This document shows positions 6,293-14,402 of a DNA stretch of 23,229 nt, one piece after another. The notes under the pieces were generated by a model. It was not told the DNA's origin. It made no database searches and was given only the letters and a program-made list of their open reading frames with translations. Both the position numbers and the translations under genes were made by a program. Within the stretch, counting starts at the first letter, position 1. The number at the start of each line of letters is the position of its first letter. The DNA is from a virus, in IMG/VR virus record IMGVR_UViG_3300046733_001420, positions 1-23,229 of that record; one strand, given 5' to 3'.

Positions 6293-7732
6293 ATGAATAA
6301 AAGTTTTGAACATCTTCCTAAGGACAAAAGGAAGAAAATATTATTAATTTGTGATGATATAAGAGTACATTCTGGGGTAGCAACAGTTGCTAAAGAAATT
6401 GTAATTCATACTGCACACCATTTTAATTGGGTCCAAATAGCAGGAGCTATAAAACACCCTGATAAAGGGAAATTAATATCACTTGATGAAAGTATTAATA
6501 AAGAGTCAAAAATTGATGATTCTTCAGTTAGTATTTATCCTGTTGATGGTTATGGTACCCCCGATTTATTAAGAAATTTAATAAAAAAAGAATCACCTGA
6601 TGCTATTATGTTAATTACTGATCCGAGATATTTTGGTTGGGTTTTTAATATGGAAAATGAAATTCGTAAAACAACCCCAATTACCTATTTAAATATTTGG
6701 GATGATTACCCAGCACCCATGTATAATAAAGCATTTTATGAAGCTTGTGATTTGTTAATGGGTATTTCAAAGCAAACAGTTAATATTAATAAAATAGTAT
6801 TAGGAGAAGATAAGGGTAATAGGATTTTTAAATATATACCCCACGGTTTAAACCCAGATATTTATAAACCTATAAACCCTGAAGATAAAGAATTAAAAAA
6901 ATTTAAAATAAATTTCTTTAAAAAAGATATTCCTGAATTTGTAGTATTCTTTAACTCTAGAAATATTAGGCGTAAACAAATCCCCGATACCATGTTAGCT
7001 TTTAGAGCTTTTCTAGATACACTTCCAAAAGAAAAAGCGGATAAGTGTAGAATGGTTTTACATACAGAAGCTGTTACTGACCATGGGACTGATTTGTATA
7101 AGGTAGCAGAGTACTTCTTTACAGAAAGTTATCCTAAAGCAATCCAATTTTCCCATAAAAAGCTATCAACCACAGAATTAAACTATTTATATAACATTGC
7201 TGATGTTCAAATATTACTTACTTCTAATGAGGGTTGGGGCTTAACCCTTACTGAAGCCATATTAGCAGGTACTCCTATTATTGCTAATACAACGGGTGGA
7301 ATGCAAGATCAAATGAGATTTGTAGATGAAAATGGAAAATGGTTTACGCCAAGTGCTAATGTACCTTCTAACCATAGGGGTACTTATAAAGAACATGGTG
7401 AATGGGCATTCCCAGTTTATCCAACATCAAGATCAATTCAAGGTTCTCCTCCAACCCCCTATATTTTTGATGATAGATGTAGATGGGAAGATGCTACTGA
7501 ACAACTAATTAAAGTTTACAACTTATCTAAAAAAGATAGAAATAAATTAGGATTAAAAGGTAGAGAATGGGCTATTAGTAATGAAGCCGGTTTTACTTCT
7601 AAACATCAAGCAAATAGGGTAATAGAGGCATTTAATGAATTATTTACTAAATGGGAACCTAAAGAAAAATACCAGTTGGTTAATGCTACTGAATATAAAG
7701 GAAAATTTTTAACACATAAAATACACTATTAA
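6293..7732 (+). CDS. GT4-type (GT-B fold) glycosyltransferase 1
   Basis: A 479-aa retaining-type glycosyltransferase. The N-terminal Rossmann part contains ILLICDDIRVHSGVATVAKE (residues 16-35, the glycine-rich acceptor-side loop). The linker carries IPHGLN (182-187). The C-terminal donor domain carries FFNSRNIRRKQ (219-229) and the E-x7-E signature in EGWGLTLTEAILAGTP (Glu313 and Glu321). Such enzymes move a sugar from a nucleotide-sugar donor to a glycan or other acceptor; donor and acceptor cannot be read here. Its stop overlaps the start of the second GT4 gene (TAATG). It opens the sugar island. Confidence 0.9.
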   Translation: MNKSFEHLPKDKRKKILLICDDIRVHSGVATVAKEIVIHTAHHFNWVQIAGAIKHPDKGKLISLDESINKESKIDDSSVSIYPVDGYGTPDLLRNLIKKESPDAIMLITDPRYFGWVFNMENEIRKTTPITYLNIWDDYPAPMYNKAFYEACDLLMGISKQTVNINKIVLGEDKGNRIFKYIPHGLNPDIYKPINPEDKELKKFKINFFKKDIPEFVVFFNSRNIRRKQIPDTMLAFRAFLDTLPKEKADKCRMVLHTEAVTDHGTDLYKVAEYFFTESYPKAIQFSHKKLSTTELNYLYNIADVQILLTSNEGWGLTLTEAILAGTPIIANTTGGMQDQMRFVDENGKWFTPSANVPSNHRGTYKEHGEWAFPVYPTSRSIQGSPPTPYIFDDRCRWEDATEQLIKVYNLSKKDRNKLGLKGREWAISNEAGFTSKHQANRVIEAFNELFTKWEPKEKYQLVNATEYKGKFLTHKIHY

Positions 7733-9033
7733 TGAGTAAACCAAGTTTTGTAATAAGTTGTCCCTATGATACCTATTCAGGTTATGGTGCCCGTTCCCGT
7801 GATATAGTTAAAGCTATTATTAATACCGGTCGATATGAAGTAAAACTTTTACCTCAAAGGTGGGGTAATACTTCTTGGAGTTTTTGTAATGACCATTCTG
7901 AATGGGAATATCTAAATAGTTATAGAATAGATAAAATTGAATCTCAACCAGATATTTGGATGCAAATCACAATACCAAATGAATTTCAAGCTGTAGGGAA
8001 GTATAACATAGGATGTACTGCGGGTATTGAGGCTACAGTATGTAAACCTGAATGGATTGAGGGTTTAAATAGAATGGATAGTAATTGGGTTTCTTCTAAT
8101 TTTGCTAAAGGAATGTTTGAAAGTTTAAATTATGAAAAAAGAAATAAACAAACAAAAGTCTTAGAAGGAAATATAAGAGTGGAAAAACCAATTGAAGTAA
8201 TTTTTGAGGGTGCAAATTTAGATGTTTATAAACCTGTTTCAAAGGGTGATATAAAAGTAATTGATTTAGAAGATATTAAAGAATCATTTTGTTTTTTAAA
8301 TGTAGGACATTGGATACAAGGAGATTTTGGTCATGATCGAAAAAATTTAGCCTTATTAGTAAAATCTTTTTATGAAACATTTAAAGGACCCAATAAACCA
8401 AAACCAGCACTAATTTTAAAGGCATCTATGGGAGTAGCTTCTTATATAAGTAGAGATAATATTTTGGATAAGATTAAGTTTATAAAAAATACAGTTAATT
8501 CAACTTCATTACCTAATATTTATTTACTTAATGGAGAATTTAATGATAGTGAAATGAATGAATTATATAATCACTCTAAGGTTAAGGCTATGGTAAGTTT
8601 AACTAAAGGTGAAGGTTTTGGAAGACCTCTATTAGAATTTAGTCTAACAGGAAAACCTATTATAGCCTCAGGGTGGTCAGGACATTTAGATTTTTTAAAA
8701 CCTAATTTTAGCACCCTGCTCCCAGGAGAATTAGAAAATGTACATAGTAGTGCTGCTAATAACTGGTTAATAAAAGAAGCTCAATGGTTTAGACCTAATG
8801 AAGCTGCTATTGGGAAGAATTTAAAAGATTGTTATAAAAAATATAAACAATTTGTATTAAGGTCAAAACAACAAAAACAATTTAGTAAATCTAATTTTAG
8901 TTATGATAAAATGGAAAAATTAGTTGATAAATTGTTAAGTGTATCTGTACCTGAATTTCCTAAACAAGTAGATTTTCAATTACCTCAATTAGAATTACCT
9001 CAATTAGAATTACCTCAATTAAAAAAATTATAA
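7732..9033 (+). CDS. GT4-type (GT-B fold) glycosyltransferase 2
   Basis: A 433-aa relative of the preceding enzyme but clearly diverged, so not a simple recent duplication. It has an N-terminal YSGYGARSRDIVKAI loop (residues 15-29), a linker with FEGANLDVYKPV, an arginine/lysine-containing nucleotide-binding region (HDRKNLALLVKSF) and an E-x7-E motif in GEGFGRPLLEFSLTGKP (near residues 293-309). The C-terminus ends in a short Leu-Pro-Gln-Leu-Glu repeat that is not part of the catalytic fold. It probably adds a sugar to the same glycan as its neighbours. The stop is one base before the next ATG. Confidence 0.9.
   Translation: MSKPSFVISCPYDTYSGYGARSRDIVKAIINTGRYEVKLLPQRWGNTSWSFCNDHSEWEYLNSYRIDKIESQPDIWMQITIPNEFQAVGKYNIGCTAGIEATVCKPEWIEGLNRMDSNWVSSNFAKGMFESLNYEKRNKQTKVLEGNIRVEKPIEVIFEGANLDVYKPVSKGDIKVIDLEDIKESFCFLNVGHWIQGDFGHDRKNLALLVKSFYETFKGPNKPKPALILKASMGVASYISRDNILDKIKFIKNTVNSTSLPNIYLLNGEFNDSEMNELYNHSKVKAMVSLTKGEGFGRPLLEFSLTGKPIIASGWSGHLDFLKPNFSTLLPGELENVHSSAANNWLIKEAQWFRPNEAAIGKNLKDCYKKYKQFVLRSKQQKQFSKSNFSYDKMEKLVDKLLSVSVPEFPKQVDFQLPQLELPQLELPQLKKL
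8977..9024 (+). repeat. Short tandem repeat encoding (Q)LELP units at the GT4-2 C-terminus
   Basis: Two perfect 15-base units CAATTAGAATTACCT (8986-9000 and 9001-9015) are flanked by partial copies (CAATTACCT at 8977-8985 and CAATTA from 9016). They encode QLELP repeats at the extreme end of the glycosyltransferase. The repeat length is a multiple of three, so slippage would change tail length without breaking the frame. Confidence 0.85.
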
Positions 9034-9034
9034 T

Positions 9035-9472
9035 ATGAATTTTGATGAATTAAAAGAATGCACTAGGTGTGGGTCCGATGCCTGTTATAATCAAGAAGTA
9101 ACAAAAGATATTAATATTGAATATTGTATTGGATGTGGATTTCAACATAATTCAGCTATGATTAGTGGAAGTGAATTTTTAAAGGAACAATTAGAAGTAT
9201 TACCTGAATTATATAAAGAATTGATGGACGAAGAAGAAGAATCTGGGAAAATTTGGGTACCTACATCTGTAAATATTAATGATAAGGGAATGATATTTGC
9301 TAGTGGGAATGGAAGAGATAACTGGTATTGGGCTGCTGTAAAAGTAGTCCCTTGTACTATTGATGAAAAAAAGAAACTAAAAAGTGATTATAAAGCGGAT
9401 ATGTCTACTTTAAGTCGTTACGATGAAGGTGATTTTATGGATGCCTTATCATACATTGAAGTTATACCATGA
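9035..9472 (+). CDS. Zinc-ribbon protein, conserved phage type
   Basis: A 145-aa protein whose N-terminus forms a zinc ribbon with Cys9, Cys12, Cys31 and Cys34 (CTRCG and CIGCG). The rest contains SEFLKEQLEVLPELYKELMDEEE, then WVPTSVNINDKGMIFASG and a terminal DFMDALSYI segment. I recall a similar layout in proteins of T4-like marine phages with no assigned function. It overlaps the next gene by four bases. The location inside the sugar island, between transferases, may be incidental. A role in transcription or virion assembly is as likely as one in sugar chemistry. Confidence 0.75.
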   Translation: MNFDELKECTRCGSDACYNQEVTKDINIEYCIGCGFQHNSAMISGSEFLKEQLEVLPELYKELMDEEEESGKIWVPTSVNINDKGMIFASGNGRDNWYWAAVKVVPCTIDEKKKLKSDYKADMSTLSRYDEGDFMDALSYIEVIP

Positions 9473-9909
9473 AATTAGGAGATTTAACTGAAAAAATAAT
9501 ATCTGTATTTACTTTAGGTCAAGGTAAAAGGTTAGCTATGTATATAGCTAAATTAAGAGGTAAAGAAGATTGTGGTTGTAACAGAAGAAAAGAAAAATTA
9601 AATAATTTAAATTTTAAATCTATGTCAATTTCTCAAAAACCCCTTAATTTAGATTGGTCATCTAAATGGAATAAAATTAGGGGTCAAGTATCTTGTGCTT
9701 GTGAATTTAATTATGCTATCTTACAAGTTAAAGATAAACAAAATAATTTAATACATGAAGAAAAAATTATGGCTTCCCCTTATATGAGTGGTCAAATTAA
9801 AAATAAAGATATTTCCTTACCTTCATTTCTAACCCCTCATTCTTTTAGTTTAAAATTTCATAAAAAACACGAAAATACTTTTATTAATCCTGTAAATATA
9901 GATTTATAA
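9469..9909 (+). CDS. Hypothetical protein with CGC-RRKEKLN motif
   Basis: A 146-aa protein of unknown function. The N-terminal third is basic and helical, ending in the motif DCGCNRRKEKLN (residues about 38-49). I recall this Cys-x-Cys followed by an Arg/Lys helix from several phage proteins, but no function is known to me. The C-terminal part (from residue 50) is Lys/Ser-rich and has beta-like segments such as QVSCACEFNYAILQVKD. Two Cys pairs (CGC and CAC) could bind metal. It overlaps the neighbours by TAATG and ATGA junctions, so it is translated in the sugar operon. Confidence 0.75.
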   Translation: MKLGDLTEKIISVFTLGQGKRLAMYIAKLRGKEDCGCNRRKEKLNNLNFKSMSISQKPLNLDWSSKWNKIRGQVSCACEFNYAILQVKDKQNNLIHEEKIMASPYMSGQIKNKDISLPSFLTPHSFSLKFHKKHENTFINPVNIDL

Positions 9910-10541
9910 TGAGAATAAGTTATGGAATAACTGTTTGTAATGAACATGAAGAACTTCAACATTTAATAGAATTTATAAGCCCCCTTATAGATAAAGAAGA
10001 TGAAATAGTTATTGTTTATGATAATAATAGAGTAACTGGTGAAGTACTAGATGTAATAGACCACCACCAAGATAAAGTAAGATCTTTTCCATTTGATTTT
10101 AAGCAAAACTTTTTAGAAAATAAAAATTATATGAACTCCGAATGTACAGGTGATTATATATTTCAAATAGATGCTGATGAAATCCCAAATGAATATTTAG
10201 TTAAAAACCTAAAATTAATATTAGAATCTAATAAAGTTGATATTTTAATTGGCCCCAGAAAAAATATAGTTAAAAACTTAACTCAAAGTCACATTCAACA
10301 GTGGAGATGGAATGTAAATGAAAAAGGTTGGGTTAATTGGCCAGACCAACAAAAAAGAATATACCGTAATGATCCTAGTATAGCTTGGAGAGGCCATCAA
10401 GTCCATGGAATGATTACAGGGTATAAAACATATGCAACTTTACCTTTAAATGAGGAATTTAGTATTACTCATAATAAAACTATAGAAAAGCAAGAAGTAC
10501 AAAATGAAAGATATCATAAAATTGAAACCAAACAATTATAA
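9909..10541 (+). CDS. GT2-type (GT-A fold) glycosyltransferase
   Basis: A 210-aa single-domain transferase. It opens with a nucleotide-binding strand (SYGITVCNEHEEL, residues 4-16), continues with DEIVIVYDNN (31-40), and has the metal-binding DADE motif at 88-91 within GDYIFQIDADEIP. These are typical of GT2-family enzymes, which use Asp-x-Asp to hold the divalent ion and nucleotide-sugar. At 210 residues it is a compact member, with no membrane segments, so it would act in the cytoplasm. Its start shares a base with the previous stop, and its stop does the same with the next ATG. Confidence 0.87.
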   Translation: MRISYGITVCNEHEELQHLIEFISPLIDKEDEIVIVYDNNRVTGEVLDVIDHHQDKVRSFPFDFKQNFLENKNYMNSECTGDYIFQIDADEIPNEYLVKNLKLILESNKVDILIGPRKNIVKNLTQSHIQQWRWNVNEKGWVNWPDQQKRIYRNDPSIAWRGHQVHGMITGYKTYATLPLNEEFSITHNKTIEKQEVQNERYHKIETKQL

Positions 10542-11512
10542 TGAATTGTGCTTTACAAAAAAATAAAAAAGTTGGTATTAAAGTAGGTAGTAGGGGATTA
10601 GGTGATACTATAGCATCGATTCCCACAATACGTAAAATTTCTAAAGTTTATGATAATTTACCCCTAACTGTTTTTTCGCACCACCCTGAATTATTTAATG
10701 ACCATCCTTTAATATCTGAATCTCTACCTATGTCTTACCCAGAAAAAAATTATGAGATTCATAATACATTTAATCATATAGCAGGAGTAGACCATACATT
10801 AAATAACATTACAACATCATTCCGTCACCAAAATATGGATATTAGACAATTTCATGCCGTATCATTAGGGTTTGCCTTAACTCAAGAAGAAATGGAAATG
10901 GATCTCTATATCGAAGATAAAATAAATTTAGATTTTAGTGATTATGTTTTGATACACCCTACTACAACATGGGGTTCTAGAACTTGGGATTTAAATAAAT
11001 GGCAAAAACTAATCAATTTACTTAATAATGATAATATCCCAGTAATAGCTATAGGAAAAAATACAGTAGAACATGGGTATGGTACAACTGTAAAAGAGGC
11101 ATTACCTATTAAAATTGAGCTTGGACAAAATTTAATGAATAACCCTATAGTTGGATTATCCCATATAAGGTGGATGATGAATAATCAGGCAAAGTTATTA
11201 ATTACTATGGATACTGGAATTTTACATTTGGCAGGTACAACTGATGTTCGTATATTACAATTAGGAAGTTCGATACATTACAAATATAGAGCACCTTATA
11301 GAAAGGGTACCCAAGAATATAAATATAAATTTATAGGAGGATCTTGTAAAGAATTTTGTGCCAGTAATATGAAATATAATATTAAAATACATAATTCCAT
11401 TCAAAGTAATCCCCCATTAGCTAAATGTTTAGATAATAGGCCTACTTTTGAATGTCATCCCAATGTAGAAGATGTATATAAAATAATAAAACAACAATTT
11501 AATGAAAAATAA
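10541..11512 (+). CDS. GT9-like (heptosyltransferase-type) glycosyltransferase
   Basis: A 323-aa protein with the GT9 pattern. The N-terminal GSRGLGDTIASIPTIRKI (residues 16-33) corresponds to the 'GdlvltTPairalk' loop of heptosyltransferases. The C-terminal donor domain contains VLIHPTTTWGSRTWDLNKWQ and the late ITMDTGILHLAGTTDVRILQLG segment, equivalent to 'DSGpmHlAaALg.P.v.lfG'. GT9 enzymes usually add heptose to LPS cores or related sugars. Here the acceptor is unknown. An exact copy of the phage promoter-like motif lies in its coding sequence at 11247. It overlaps the dehydrogenase gene by 11 bases. Confidence 0.82.
   Translation: MNCALQKNKKVGIKVGSRGLGDTIASIPTIRKISKVYDNLPLTVFSHHPELFNDHPLISESLPMSYPEKNYEIHNTFNHIAGVDHTLNNITTSFRHQNMDIRQFHAVSLGFALTQEEMEMDLYIEDKINLDFSDYVLIHPTTTWGSRTWDLNKWQKLINLLNNDNIPVIAIGKNTVEHGYGTTVKEALPIKIELGQNLMNNPIVGLSHIRWMMNNQAKLLITMDTGILHLAGTTDVRILQLGSSIHYKYRAPYRKGTQEYKYKFIGGSCKEFCASNMKYNIKIHNSIQSNPPLAKCLDNRPTFECHPNVEDVYKIIKQQFNEK
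11247..11256 (+). promoter_or_regulatory. Exact TTCGTATATT inside the GT9 gene
   Basis: This matches the recurring motif at all ten bases and lies 245 bases before the dehydrogenase start at 11502. It encodes Val-Arg-Ile-Leu within a conserved part of the donor domain, so it may be dictated by protein sequence. If functional, it would give the second half of the sugar island its own promoter. Confidence 0.3.
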
Positions 11513-12332
11513 TAAATTTAAAGTAGGAATTATTGGGAATGGGTTTGTAGGGGAAAGCCAAGCCTTTGCTTTTTCCCCAACAAATGAAGTTAGAATTTAT
11601 GATATAGACTCTTTAAAATCTACTCATACTAAAGAAGAAATTGATGAATGTGAGTTTATATTTATATGTGTTCCTACACCCATGTATAAAGATGGATCCC
11701 AAGATATTTCATTTATAGAAAAAGTATTTAATGAAGCTGTTGAAGGGCCTATTTATATTATTAAATCTACTATATTACCAGGTACCACAAAATCATTATC
11801 TAAGAAATTTTCCCACCTTAATATAATTTTTTGTCCTGAATTTCTCACTGAAAGAACTGCAAAATTAGATATGTTAACCCAAGCAAGAATAGTTTTTGGG
11901 GGAGAAAAGGAAGACATTAAAAGAGTAAGGAAGTTATATGAAAATAGATTTATGAATCGTCATATAATTGAAACAGATTCAACTACAGCCGAATTAATTA
12001 AATATATGAATAATACCTTTTTTGCTACTAAGGTTAGTATTTTAAATGAATTTAAGTTATTAGCTGATAAATTGGGAGCAAATTGGAAGGATGCATTATA
12101 TGGGTTTGCCTCAGATGGTAGAGTAGGAGATAGTCATTTGCATGTTCCAGGACCAGATGGTAGATTAGGATATGGTGGCACTTGTTTCCCAAAAGATGTT
12201 AATGCCCTAATAACATTAGCTAAAGAATTAGGTACACCTCTTAATACTATAAAGGGGGGATGGATAACAAATTTAACAGTGCGACCTGAAAAAGATTGGG
12301 AAGCAGATAAAGGTAGAGCAGTAAGTGAATAA
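11502..12332 (+). CDS. UDP-sugar dehydrogenase-like protein lacking the C-terminal domain
   Basis: A 276-aa member of the UDP-glucose/GDP-mannose dehydrogenase family. Seen motifs: NAD-binding GNGFVG (residues 12-17), KSTILPGTT (88-96), CPEFLTE (111-117), the YMNNTFFATKVSILNE helix (168-183), and the catalytic cysteine in GGTCFPKD (Cys228, with Lys231 and Asp232). Complete enzymes are about 390-450 residues and carry a C-terminal UDP-binding domain starting near a GLAFKP motif. Nothing like it follows; the next gene begins at once in another frame and is a methyltransferase. So the NAD and catalytic domains are present and the UDP-binding domain is absent. It may still oxidise a sugar nucleotide, use another partner, or be inactive. 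Confidence 0.88.
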   Translation: MKNNKFKVGIIGNGFVGESQAFAFSPTNEVRIYDIDSLKSTHTKEEIDECEFIFICVPTPMYKDGSQDISFIEKVFNEAVEGPIYIIKSTILPGTTKSLSKKFSHLNIIFCPEFLTERTAKLDMLTQARIVFGGEKEDIKRVRKLYENRFMNRHIIETDSTTAELIKYMNNTFFATKVSILNEFKLLADKLGANWKDALYGFASDGRVGDSHLHVPGPDGRLGYGGTCFPKDVNALITLAKELGTPLNTIKGGWITNLTVRPEKDWEADKGRAVSE

Positions 12333-12333
12333 T

Positions 12334-12843
12334 ATGGAAAAATTAAAGCAAGAATTAAGTAAATTAGGTATAAATTTAAATAATTTAGATCATTGGTCTA
12401 TGTCTATAGAAGGATTTAAATGGATATTAGATAACATACCAAAAGAAAGTAATATTTTAGAAATAGGAGCGGGAAAAGGTACAATTGAATTAAACCGTTT
12501 TTATAATGTAACTACTATAGAAAACGATATAAATTGGGTTAACTCAGTAAAGGGGGTTAATTATATATACGCTCCTATAACTTCTGGGTGGTATAATGTA
12601 GAAATACTTAAAGAAAAATTACCTACGGATTATGATTTTTTAATTATAGATGGTCCCAAAGGATCCCCTAATAGGGTTCCCTTACTTAAAAATTTAGATT
12701 TATTTCATTTAGATTGTCCCATTCTTGTTGATGACGTACATGCTGAAGCTTCTTTACATATAGCTCAAGTTTTATCTAAAAAATTAAATAAAAAATTAAC
12801 AATACATAATGGTTGGCAGAAAAAATTTGCAACTATATTATAA
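12334..12843 (+). CDS. SAM-dependent methyltransferase-like protein
   Basis: A 169-aa Rossmann-type protein with motif I NILEIGAGKGTIEL (residues 40-53), an acidic residue at the end of strand 2 in VTTIENDINWV, and DFLIIDGPKGSPNRVPLLKN, which corresponds to the motif IV region. The protein is short, with no separate target-recognition domain. In a sugar island it may methylate a sugar hydroxyl, though a protein or small-molecule target is possible. I chose the ATG at 12334, which directly follows the previous stop, over the in-frame GTG at 12325 that would overlap it. Confidence 0.78.
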   Translation: MEKLKQELSKLGINLNNLDHWSMSIEGFKWILDNIPKESNILEIGAGKGTIELNRFYNVTTIENDINWVNSVKGVNYIYAPITSGWYNVEILKEKLPTDYDFLIIDGPKGSPNRVPLLKNLDLFHLDCPILVDDVHAEASLHIAQVLSKKLNKKLTIHNGWQKKFATIL

Positions 12844-12855
12844 AAACAATTTCAG

Positions 12856-13617
12856 ATGATAATAGATAATAAAGAAACTACTCAAAAGTTAATAGATTTT
12901 TTAAAGCAAGATAAACCCTTTACTTATTTAAGGTATGGAGATGGAGACTTTATTGCAATGTACCCGGAAAGTGTAGGTAAAACTATAGGAGCAAATAATC
13001 AATCATATATCAGTCAAGATGTTCAAGATCAACTTATAAAAGGATATTCAATAAATGAAAAAAACTATATAATAGGTACTCTACAAGATATTAGACATCC
13101 TCGAAGTATGAGAAATAATGTAGATTTTAATAAAATTAAAAATTTACCTATTCAACATCCTGATATTTTGTACAGTGCAATTGCATTACAAGAATCATTT
13201 TTAGATTATCCAGAACAATTTTTAGAATTTAGTCAATTGTTATCTAAAAAAAGAACTTTATATGTTAATCATTATATGGAAGATGTATTAAAAAAGTTTT
13301 ATGGAGATATAAAATTTTATGTACAAGTTCCTCAATTCAATGCTTGCAAGGGCTTTAAAGAAGTACTTAAAATAATTCAATCTATAAATAAAGAAGATTT
13401 TGATCAGATTATATTATCATGTGGGCAGTTATCTAGAGTATTAGGAAAAAGTTTATATGAGTTATACCCAAATAAAACTATAATAGATGTGGGTTCACTA
13501 TCGGATAAAATTATTTATGGTACAGAATCATTTCAAAAAATTAGAGTTAGGGGACATATTAGAAATAATGGACAATTAATTCAAGATAGATTAAAATATT
13601 TTATATCTAATTTATGA
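12856..13617 (+). CDS. GT-D-like glycosyltransferase (DUF1792-type)
   Basis: A 253-aa protein. Near the N-terminus FTYLRYGDGDFIAMY (residues 22-36) matches the 'RfGDGE' signature of the GT-D fold family formerly DUF1792. The later segment DQIILSCGQLSRVLGKSLYELYPNKTIIDVGS resembles the family's 'ilislGptatvLaydLa..G.qaiDiGh' region. GT-D enzymes such as those acting on streptococcal adhesin glycans use the RxGDGE motif for metal and nucleotide-sugar binding. Here the last acidic residue is Asp rather than Glu (RYGDGD). The stop overlaps the next start by four bases. Confidence 0.68.
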   Translation: MIIDNKETTQKLIDFLKQDKPFTYLRYGDGDFIAMYPESVGKTIGANNQSYISQDVQDQLIKGYSINEKNYIIGTLQDIRHPRSMRNNVDFNKIKNLPIQHPDILYSAIALQESFLDYPEQFLEFSQLLSKKRTLYVNHYMEDVLKKFYGDIKFYVQVPQFNACKGFKEVLKIIQSINKEDFDQIILSCGQLSRVLGKSLYELYPNKTIIDVGSLSDKIIYGTESFQKIRVRGHIRNNGQLIQDRLKYFISNL

Positions 13618-14399
13618 AAATAATAGAAGAATATCATGAGTTTACTTGGGATATGATTAGAGCTTTACCTAAAGCTTATCACACCTACAATCAAGGGTTA
13701 CCTGTAGAAGTCAAATGCAAACCCGGGTTATCCGAATTATATTACTTTGCTGATAAAGTAACCGAAATTAATAAATTTATTGCTTATAATGATTCTATTT
13801 CATATAATAACGAACCCCCGGAATATGCTTTGCAAAATTGGACCCCTCCCCCATTAAAAGAAAAATATAAGGGAAATGTACAATTTTCTAAACCAACAGT
13901 TACTATTCAAAATAAATATGCTTTAGAATGGTTTACTGGGGTTTATAATTATTTTCCTTTAGAAGTTCTTGGAGAATTATTTGATTTCTTAAAAGAAAAA
14001 TATGATATTATATATATTAGACCTAGGGGCAATACTAAAAATTATTACCAAGATGAAAATGAAATAAAAAGTTTTAATGATTATGAATATATTTACAATA
14101 ACCATCCTTACGTTTATACTATAGAACAATATTTACATCAATACCCTGATTCTAGCTATAATACTATTCAAATGATTTTACAATCCACCTCAGATAAACA
14201 CATAACAGTTTCAGGGGGGAATGCTTGTTTAAGTGCCTATTTTGGGGGAGATGTTTTTATATATGACAGCCCCGAAGGTAGAGGTGCAGGTAGGGGGGTA
14301 TGGAAAGATGATTCTTGGTTATCTATGTTAGGTGGGGCTAATATATTTGGGTTTAATAATTATAAAGAATTAATCAATAAAGTAAAATTAAATTGGTAA
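13614..14399 (+). CDS. Unassigned protein of the sugar island, possibly a glycosyltransferase
   Basis: A 261-aa soluble protein that I cannot place with confidence. It has a pattern compatible with the donor half of a GT-B enzyme. A strand and helix (VTIQNKYALEWF) is followed by LGELFDFLKEKYDIIYIRPRG, and near the C-terminus HITVSGGNACLSAYFGGDVFIYDSP resembles the 'i.pdGG.a.laA.fg.pvi.i' turn of ADP-heptose- or sialyl-type transferases. There is no transmembrane segment and no zinc site. The first gene half (residues 1-80) is Tyr- and Pro-rich and unlike known folds to me. Its gene overlaps the GT-D-like gene and ends three bases before the epimerase start. Confidence 0.75.
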   Translation: MKIIEEYHEFTWDMIRALPKAYHTYNQGLPVEVKCKPGLSELYYFADKVTEINKFIAYNDSISYNNEPPEYALQNWTPPPLKEKYKGNVQFSKPTVTIQNKYALEWFTGVYNYFPLEVLGELFDFLKEKYDIIYIRPRGNTKNYYQDENEIKSFNDYEYIYNNHPYVYTIEQYLHQYPDSSYNTIQMILQSTSDKHITVSGGNACLSAYFGGDVFIYDSPEGRGAGRGVWKDDSWLSMLGGANIFGFNNYKELINKVKLNW

Positions 14400-14402
14400 C
14401 AC

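Noticed and set aside
12325-12333. GTG start for the methyltransferase gene
   Set aside because: The ATG at 12334 is directly after the upstream stop and gives a sensible N-terminus; the GTG would add only three residues and overlap the dehydrogenase.
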